From Craterostigma plantagineum (lineage: Eukaryota; Streptophyta; Magnoliopsida; Lamiales; Linderniaceae), in assembly GCA_027422505.1 (NCBI GenBank), contig JAPQWV010000739.1, forward strand, positions 62,001 through 126,000: 64,000 bases of DNA. Reading direction: 5' to 3'. Numbering within the stretch: position 1 is the stretch's first letter; the number at the start of each line of letters is the position of its first letter. Both the position numbers and the translations under genes were made by a program. The notes under the pieces were generated by a model, which had not been told where the DNA came from, searched no databases, and worked only from the letters and a program-made list of their open reading frames with translations. This document shows positions 57,753 through 64,000 of this stretch, one piece after another.

Positions 57753-58030
57753 GTTATCAAGACCTCATCCCCATTTTTATCTATATAGTGAAGATAGTGA
57801 TGACTTTGTATCGCCACATCACTCTTCATGGAAAAAAATGTTTGTAGAAAATTTTGTAATATATGTAATGTCTTATCATGTATTTTTTTTCAAATATTAT
57901 CTGGTAGAATTGTAGACAAACTTAAATAATTTATAATTTTTTTAACAAAAATTGCGTATCGCCCGCGACCGCGACGCGATAATGAAACGTATCCGTATCG
58001 CTTGTGTGCGCATCTGCAACGACTAACCAT
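57753..58030. other. Transposon-side flank of the truncated PHD-finger exon
   Basis: AT-rich to about 57940, then gtatcgcccgcgaccgcgacgcgat at 57955-57980, which is inverted relative to 56040-56065. This suggests that the outer ends of a decayed DNA transposon lie near 56 kb and 58 kb. Exact ends and a duplication could not be found. Confidence 0.45.
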
Positions 58031-58219
58031 GAGACAAATCATGTGAAGCCCACGATCGCAACCGTCGCAGAGCAGCAGCTCGGATGGTCGCCGACCCGCC
58101 CCGCATCTCCGGCAGCATACATCCCCGTATTCGTCTTTATAATCTCGGAAGGATTCCGTGGGTTTTCTGACGGACTTGGGACCCTGATCTTGGTTTCTTT
58201 TCCGATTCAGAGCATCCAT
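58031..58219 (-). pseudogene. PHD-finger gene fragment, ATXR5/6-like first exon, truncated
   Basis: A minus-strand frame starts at 58219 (MDALNRKRNQDQGPKS). Residues 34-63 are a PHD finger: CRRC (36-39), LLLCDGCDRG with the second Cys pair at 51 and 54, and HMIC (59-62). The closing W-x-C-x2-C pair is missing: after Leu63 the sequence turns into the transposon-like DNA beginning gttagtcgttgcag. This PHD style is that of the plant H3K27 monomethyltransferases ATXR5/ATXR6, whose SET domain is nowhere in the window. The frame stays open to 57890 by chance. A splice donor (GTTAGT) after codon 64 is possible, so a split gene with distant exons cannot be fully excluded. Confidence 0.6.
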
Positions 58220-58324
58220 TTCGTCGCTGCGTCACACAAGGAAATCGACGAGTGGAATGTGGTGGAAAGAGACGAAGGGCTTTTGCATATTGCCCGGGAA
58301 ATTGATGGGTTTCGCGCGAACTAA

Positions 58325-59058
58325 AAGGAATGTCATTTTAGTGCCGTGGGATTTACGTTAACTTATTATTCTCTGTTATGGAGCTTTAAAACAAAAAAAA
58401 TAGTTTATACGAGCACGACGAGGATTTTTATGTCGTTAATATTTTTACGGATATTGCTTTGTAAAACCAGTGTTCTAAAACGCGTTAAAGTGCAAAAAAA
58501 AATATCGTTTGTCCTGAATAGCACAGTTATTTTGAGTAAAAGAGCAAATAGCGTAAGTAATACCGTAAATAACGTGCTAAATTGCTCATATGGAGTGTCA
58601 TGTTATTTTTTTCTTTTTATGATTATCACCACATTTAATTGACTATATCACACGCTGTGAGGGTAAACTAATGTTCAAGTAGAAGTGAAAATTTATCAAA
58701 TACACACATAAAGATAGGCAAAATAATTGAACACATAACTAATCATGTCAAATATAATTTAACGACACCGATTATTTTTGCATATGGAATCTACAGTTTA
58801 TGTATTTGAGTTATTTGTGACAATTATTGACTAAATGTTATTCTCTAGATTAATGTTTATTTTGTATGATTAAAGACTACTTCAAATTTGATTGTTTGCT
58901 TGTGTTTATTATATTATATGTCTTTTGTATTAAGAGCGATCTGCCCCAAAAGTTCACGCGATACGATACGTTTTTTACGCTCCGAATCAAACTTCACAAT
59001 CCCCTATTTAAATAGCGGTAAACACTGACAAAATCATCATTAACTTGATTTATTTATG
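58325..59058. other. AT-rich intergenic DNA
   Basis: No gene, inverted repeat or tandem repeat could be supported here. Short frames are unsupported. The last ten bases (59049-59058) are the left target duplication of the following MITE. Confidence 0.6.
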
Positions 59059-59370
59059 GGTAAATTATCATTCAGGCCCCAAAAGTGATTAAAAATAGTT
59101 TCCAGGACCTTTAAGAAAAAATTTTAGTTTAAAGGACCAACTTTTCGTAAAATTTAAAGATAAGGACCAACTATTATAAAGTGTGTATGAATTGTTATCG
59201 GATGATCGTTTTCTGTTATTTTCATAACAATGAACTGTTATTGTGGGAACAATGAATTGTTACTGCAGACCAATAAATTGTTACTGAATAATCGGGTCCT
59301 TAAAACTAATTTTTTTTCTGACAGGGCCTGAACAAAAATTTCAGACCCTGGACTGAACGAAAATTTCCCC
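59059..59370. mobile_element. Mutator-type MITE with 10 bp target duplication
   Basis: Ends are inverted: ggtaaattatcattcaggcc at the left and the complement of ggggaaattttcgttcagtc at the right. A 10 bp repeat tttatttatg flanks it (59049-59058 and 59371-59380), the size made by Mutator-like transposases. It has no coding capacity. Internally, taaggaccaac-like and aactgttattg-like words recur. A diverged relative begins near 63800. Confidence 0.78.
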
Positions 59371-59380
59371 TTTATTTATG

Positions 59381-59763
59381 ATCTGACAGTAATTAAACAC
59401 CTTGAGACTATTATTTACAACAATTTTAAATGAAGGAAATTTTTATGAACAGAAATCAGTGAGATGAAGAAATCCATAGTGGTAGGAAAACAAAGCACCA
59501 CAACCACAAACTCAGATTATGAGACTCACAAATATCTACCAATCTTTCCATCATTGGCCCGCTCGTATTTTGTCTGCTTTGTCCTTTTCTTTCATTATTT
59601 TTTTTTCCAAATCCAACGTCAGCTAAAATATCAAAGGAAAAATAAAGAAGACAAGCAATCCTACTCTCTAAGCAGATTACAGAATCAAGAACGCTCACTG
59701 TAACTCAAAACCCACTCATAAAAAGTTTGTAATCAAAATTAAAGAGGTTTAGACTTAGCTCAC
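59381..59763 (+). promoter_or_regulatory. Presumed promoter and 5' UTR region of the STR14-like gene
   Basis: 380 bp between the Mutator-type MITE and the start codon. No convincing TATA box could be fixed by eye. A frame crossing this stretch (59464-59703) is not supported by any domain. The MITE therefore sits within about 400 bp of the gene's start codon. Confidence 0.5.
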
Positions 59764-60627
59764 ATGGCTTCAGTGTCTTGGATCAGCTCAAACTCTCCAT
59801 CGTCTTCCCTTATGCATCGCTGTAAGCTCCACCACTCAAGCAACACAGCCCTAGCCTACAGCTTTTTGCATCCAAGAAAAAGCTCGACCATTTACAGAGG
59901 AGGCCTGAGGATCAAGAACACGGCAACTAAACCAGCAAAATCGCCAGGTATATGTAATCATCTGCTCATTCATTCATTCACTCGCATGTGTAATAAGGCG
60001 GGGAAATTTAGTGCGTACCCATCTTAAATTTCATCGATGATCAGCTGAGGAAGATTGGAAGATCAAAAGGCAAGTCTTGCTGGAGAAGAAGGTGAAGAGC
60101 GTGGAGGCGAAGGAGGCGCTGCGCCTTGTGAAGGAGAACAACTTCGTCATCCTCGACGTTCGGCCTGAGGCTGACTTCAAAGAGGTAGTAAACAGAGTTG
60201 GGTTTCATAAAAAAAAAAAAAAAAAAAAAAGCAATTTTTAGTCTGTCTCTCTATTGAAAGAAAAGGAGGAATTGTAGGCCCACCCAGAGGGTGCTATCAA
60301 TGTCCAAGTGTATAGGCTTATAAAGGAATGGACGGCGTGGGACATTGCGAGGAGAGCTGCCTTCGCCTTCTTCGGCATCTTTCAAGGAACAGAGGAGAAC
60401 CCTGAATTCTTGCAGAGTAATCCAATTCCTTCTAGCAAGTCTATAACTGCAAGGATCACACATATATACATTAGGATATAGATGAAAATGAATGTGTGTA
60501 TGTATACACAGGTGTAGAAGCACAAATACCAAAGGATGCAAAGGTAATAGTGGCCTGTACTGCTGGTGGAACCATGAGGCCAACGCAAAATCTCCCAGAA
60601 GGCCAACAGTCAAGGTGAGGTTATGTT

Positions 60628-60686
<59 letters not shown>

Positions 60687-60830
60687 ACTAGATGTTTTTG
60701 CAGGTCGTTGATAGCAGCATACCTGCTTGTCCTCAATGGGTACAAAAATGTCTTTCATTTGGAAGGAGGGCTTTACAACTGGTTCAAACAAGGCCTACCT
60801 ACAGCATTTGAAGAACAGAGTGGTTCTTGA
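59764..60830 (+). CDS. STR14: Chloroplast rhodanese-like domain protein, STR14-like, five exons, 230 aa
   Basis: Exons: 59764-59947, 60045-60184, 60278-60416, 60512-60614 and 60704-60830; all junctions are GT/AG and keep frame. The first about 55 residues are Ser/Arg-rich and acid-poor, a chloroplast transit peptide. The mature part has DWKIKRQVLLEKKVKSVEA, the rhodanese motif FVILDVRPEADF (95-106), HPEGAINV (110-117), the long insert WTAWDIARRAAFAFFGIF typical of this family, the active-site loop VACTAGGTM with Cys170, and SLIAAYLLVLNGYKNVFHLEGG near the end. Length and motif order match Arabidopsis STR14 (At4g27700, 224 aa). Its role is presumed sulfurtransferase or sulfur-carrier activity in plastids; the physiological substrate is not known. 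Intron 2 contains a 20-A run and intron 4 a (TC)27 repeat. Confidence 0.93.
60631..60684 (+). repeat. (TC)27 microsatellite in intron 4 of the STR14-like gene
   Basis: Uninterrupted TC dinucleotides from 60631 to 60684, ending 16 bases upstream of the intron's acceptor TTTTTGCAG (60695-60703). It forms an extended polypyrimidine tract and is probably length-polymorphic. Confidence 0.95.
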
Positions 60831-61334
60831 TTTTACAGAGATTCTTACAAACACCGATGTATATAGGAAAACAATCTGTTTTCTGAATACATTCGTCGTT
60901 ATAACTAATCGTAGAACAGAATGACCATGATCCAACAAGATCAAACACCTGGCTGAACACAGGGCAAGTATCCATTTTATACGAAAGAAACTAAAATAGA
61001 AACGATGGCGACGATCAAACAGGTCAATCGACATTAACTGGACAGGGAAACTTCGTCTCGATCGATTTAACTGCAGAATACATTTTTCGGGCATGATGGA
61101 TGATGCTATTTGATTTGTGAGCCCCAGAAAAAATATCAGGTGCCTACCTCATTCTTAAATCACAGAGTTCTTGATTGGTTAATTCCATTAGATGCATAGC
61201 ACAAACAAAGATGAGAAGGGCCAAGGCCAAATATATCCAAAACATGGTAAAAAGACATCACTTTATTTCGTCAAGGGCAGCAACAGCAAGTTTATTATTT
61301 GCCAACATACATTTGTTAATCAACGAGCACATAC
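60831..61334. other. Shared 3' region between two convergent genes
   Basis: 500 bp between the stop codons of the STR14-like gene (plus) and the 6-phosphogluconolactonase gene (minus). It should hold both 3' UTRs and poly(A) sites. No further gene was recognised. Confidence 0.65.
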
Positions 61335-62587
61335 TTATTCAAGTTTTGAAGCAGCATCCTTGTCCAAGAACCAAACAAGCTCGTTTTCAGCAGAAACTTC
61401 CATACAAGGCAATGGTTCCACGGAAGCATTCTCACCACTCCCTAATGCTTTCCCAACCGTATCCGCCAGCTCAGCTCCCGTGATCACCATTGCAATCTCC
61501 GAAGCAGAGTTGATCACCGGGAAAGTGAAGGTGATCCTAGGTGGCGGTGGCTTCGGCGAGTCCGTAATAAAGGTGACCCAGCGTTTCTTTTCGTAGCGTT
61601 GCTGGCGATTGGGGAAAAGGGAAGCAACATGCCCGTCGGGCCCCATTCCCAGAAGCATGAGGTCGAATTTAGGGAACTTGGTGGCATCTGAAACTGGCAA
61701 TATTTTATTTTGGACTAAGTTTTTGATGCGTTCTTCGTAGTCCTCAGCTGCTTCTTCGGGGGATTTTTCGCTTATTGCGTAAATGTTGGAAGAAGGTATA
61801 GGTACCTGTAATAGAGGAAGAGAAGTGAAGCAGGTGATTCAAGAACTAAAACGCTGACAAACATTAGGGGTATCAAATTTGACATTTTTCCATTTCGTTC
61901 CACCTTCGAAAGAAACCCACGCGATGCAAGCAAGTAGTTGCTGTCCTCGTGGTCTAAAGGTACGCATCGTTCGTCGACCCAAAAGATTAGCCATTTCGAC
62001 CAATCTAAGGAATCCTTGTAGGGCGGCTCGACTAGCTTCCTACAAAATCAAGACAATTAATTCAACAGAAGCATTGCAACGTAAGAAAGAAACACGTATT
62101 GGTTGGTTCAAATGGACAGAAAATCCCTCAGTTTGGTTCATCTGCTGTAGAGATTTTAAGCACACACTCATTCAATTTCTCAAAAGAATCACCAGAAAAG
62201 CTCGCAAAACATCGTTACCCACTAAAATCGAACAAACCCCCACACCAACAAAACCGTAAAATAGCCTGAAAACGAAGGGCATTCTATCAAACAGTTGGCG
62301 TCCATGACGACATCTCACCTCATGGTATCAATCAAGGTACCGCCGGACAGAACGACGGAGAAAGAGCCCTTCTGTTTGACGTATTTATCCGACAGATCGG
62401 CGACGTACTTTGCGAGAGCCTCGGCGACATCTTCCTCGGAATCGAATTTCCGTACTTTGGCCATGGTTTCTTGTTTAGCGCCTGAAAAAGCCCTCGAAGC
62501 TACGTAGCTGATGATCTTACTCAATATGATTGCTACGACTGTACTGCCAAATACTAACACGTACACATTGTTTTTCAGCGTCGCCAT
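61335..62587 (-). CDS. 6-phosphogluconolactonase, three exons, 291 aa, with hydrophobic N-terminus
   Basis: Exons on the minus strand: 62587-62319, 62039-61904 and 61805-61335; both introns are GT/AG and phases agree. It converts 6-phosphogluconolactone to 6-phosphogluconate, the second step of the oxidative pentose phosphate pathway. Motifs: VVLSGGTL (78-85), KWLIFWVDER (105-114), DHEDSNY (119-125), FLSKVPIP across the second junction, FDLMLLGMGPDGHVASLFP (183-200, phosphate binding), ITDSPKPPPPRITFTFP and a C-terminus WFLDKDAASKLE as in plant cytosolic isoforms. Residues about 8-30 (YVLVFGSTVVAIILSKII) are a membrane-anchor-like segment not usual in this enzyme. A second Met at residue 42 would give a normal cytosolic protein starting just before VRKFDSEEDVAEAL. 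There is no peroxisomal C-terminal signal. Confidence 0.93.
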
Positions 62588-63097
62588 TTTTTTCTTTTTG
62601 TTTTTTTTTTTTTTGCACGGTGACTGTTAAAATTCGCAATTGTAAAAAAATAAGATATTTCAGGGCATTTATTCGTCTAGTACTTTTAGCAAAGCATTAA
62701 TTAATTATTAGTGGATGTTTTAATAAATTATAAAAATAGAGTGGGGTGGTTATTATGGGTTTTAAAGCTGCATAAGTTTTTTTAATAATAGATATACTAA
62801 AAATAGAATGAGGTATTTTTTTATGATTTAATAGGCTCTTTATTTTTTAATGATAATTAAAGTATAAAAAATTTGATTGGTAATAGACCAATTGACAGTT
62901 TATCCTCCATACGCTCTTTATATAATATATACTAGTACTTTTTCACACACTCTGTGTGTGCTTTGAATTTAGTTATATTTTACGTTACTCTTAATTTTGA
63001 ATTTATTTTTTTTTAATATCAAATAGATGAAATAAAATGCTTAACTATATAAAAGAAAAGCTGATGTTTAGGGATGTATGTATAATAATAAAAAGCA
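62588..63097. other. AT-rich upstream region of the 6-phosphogluconolactonase gene, with one copy of a dispersed repeat
   Basis: It contains the presumed minus-strand promoter and 5' UTR, including a T-run at 62599-62614. A segment at about 62894-62985 (cagtttatcctcc, tactagtact, cacacactctgtgtgtg) is repeated in diverged form at 63421-63510. No gene was seen. Confidence 0.6.
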
Positions 63098-63344
63098 CTC
63101 CCTCCAATTTTGTTTACATGTCGTTTTAGTTCTGTAATTTTGTTTCTAATTGGATGTCGTTTTACAGATTGCAATACAAATATTATCATATTTTCAGTTT
63201 TACCCTTTTTCACTCTTTTCAATTAATAAATGGAAAGTAAGTATATTAAATAGGCTTTGCAATTAATTAGGAGTATATTAGACATTTTATTCTATTTCTT
63301 AATATAAGTGAAAAAATCTTAAATGTTAATAAAATCGGAGGGAG
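63098..63344. mobile_element. Stowaway-like MITE (CTCCCTCC...GGAGGGAG)
   Basis: Terminal inverted repeats CTCCCTCC and GGAGGGAG with about 230 AT-rich bases between. This is the hallmark end of Stowaway MITEs (Tc1/Mariner type), which target TA. The right flank is TA, the left flank is CA, so the duplication is imperfect. Confidence 0.75.
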
Positions 63345-63799
63345 TATGACAGTAACATGGAAAATATTAAAGTAATTAATAAAAGAGATCAAATTGCAAA
63401 TAAATATGACAGAGAAAATTGGCAGTTTATATCCACCACACACCCTTCTATAATAGATACTAGTACTATCGGCACACTATGTGTGTGCTTAATATAATTA
63501 TTTTAAGTTTTGTTTTGAAATTTATAATTTATGTTTAGTAGCTGAAATATAATTTTTATATATAGAAGTATAATAGCTAAAATAGAGGGGTTAAATGTAA
63601 TAATTATTAATGAAACTAGAAGTAGATATAAATTGTAAATATTTTAAAATAGAGAGATTAAATTGTAAATATTTTATAAACCAAATTAACAGTTAATAGT
63701 CATTATCATCGTTAATATAATAGTTAGATATAGATTAATCAAAATCTGACATCGAATCGAATTCTCTTTGTTGGGCAAGCACGCAAGTAATTTAATCAA
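63345..63799. other. AT-rich intergenic DNA with second copy of the dispersed repeat
   Basis: 63421-63510 matches 62894-62985 in order (cagtttatatcc, tagatactagtact, cacactatgtgtgtgctt). Otherwise no supportable feature. Confidence 0.55.
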
Positions 63800-64000
63800 G
63801 GAGAATTTTATGTCAGGCCTTGATAATCTTTGAACTTTCTGTTCAGGCCCTGTCAGAAAAGGAGTTAGTTTAGAGGACCTACTTTCTGTAAAATTCGAGT
63901 ATAGGACCAAAAAATGTTATTTGACGAAAATACCCTTACTAAAATGTTTTTTCATTCTTTATTTTTTTCCAGCGAAAGTCTATACGTGTTGCTCGTGGTC
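63800..64000. mobile_element. Second, diverged copy of the Mutator-type MITE family, cut by window end
   Basis: From ggagaattttatgtcaggcc the sequence follows the order of the element at 59059: a gtttagaggacctactttctgtaaaatt-type block (split: agtttagaggacc, then tactttctgtaaaatt) and taggaccaa. The right end and its duplication lie outside the window. Confidence 0.55.

Noticed and set aside
58004..58324. A 106-codon plus-strand frame opposite the PHD exon
   Set aside because: The minus strand has a clear PHD finger; the plus frame has no domain.
61175..61596. Two overlapping plus-strand frames at the end of the 6-phosphogluconolactonase gene
   Set aside because: They are antisense to exon 3, where the minus strand encodes conserved enzyme motifs.

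Overview
This 64 kb window is nuclear DNA from a flowering plant, probably a eudicot. The evidence is Ty1/copia and Ty3/gypsy LTR retrotransposons primed by initiator Met-tRNA (primer-binding site TGGTATCAGAGC), plant-type hAT, Mutator-like and Stowaway-like elements, and two intron-containing host genes, one for a chloroplast rhodanese and one for a 6-phosphogluconolactonase. About 1-55.7 kb is almost entirely transposons; host genes occupy only about 58-62.6 kb.

Elements are lettered here. A (Tnt1/Tork-like copia, minus strand) runs from before base 1 to 40217. Inside A sit: B, a hAT DNA transposon (1471-4535) that splits A's integrase; C, a copia element (5253-34082); and G, an Ale/Retrofit-like copia element (35508-39997) inside A's 5' LTR. 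Inside C's 3' LTR is D (6522-26987). Inside D is E (6993 to about 20555, plus strand, 3' half lost). Inside E's gag is F (9980-19488). So A>C>D>E>F is a five-level nest, supported by split reading frames and, for B, D, F and G, by exact or near-exact target-site duplications. F was the last to insert and is nearly intact.

A short non-retroelement segment (34083 to about 34860) lies between C and the remaining start of A's gag; part of it looks unlike its surroundings and may be organellar. After A comes I, a Ty3/gypsy element on the plus strand with a very long 5' LTR (40966-54869) rich in the palindrome TTCGCGAATT. H, a Sirevirus-type copia element (41387-52502, perfect 5 bp duplication, nearly identical 1.7 kb LTRs), is inserted in that LTR. 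H carries an extra 513-codon open frame between pol and the 3' LTR, and several duplicated polypurine tracts. I is cut off within gag at about 55.7 kb.

From 55.7 to 58.2 kb there is a decayed DNA-transposon region (BED-type zinc-finger fragment, GC-rich hAT MITE with perfect 8 bp duplication). It ends against the truncated first exon of a PHD-finger gene resembling ATXR5/6. Next come a Mutator-type MITE and two convergent genes: STR14-like chloroplast rhodanese (plus, five exons, 230 aa) and 6-phosphogluconolactonase (minus, three exons, 291 aa, with an unusual hydrophobic N-terminus). The right end is AT-rich DNA with small MITEs and a diverged repeat pair.

The transposons do not cooperate as a system; the biological content is a record of successive insertions beside a small genic island. 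No rRNA, tRNA or CRISPR feature was seen.
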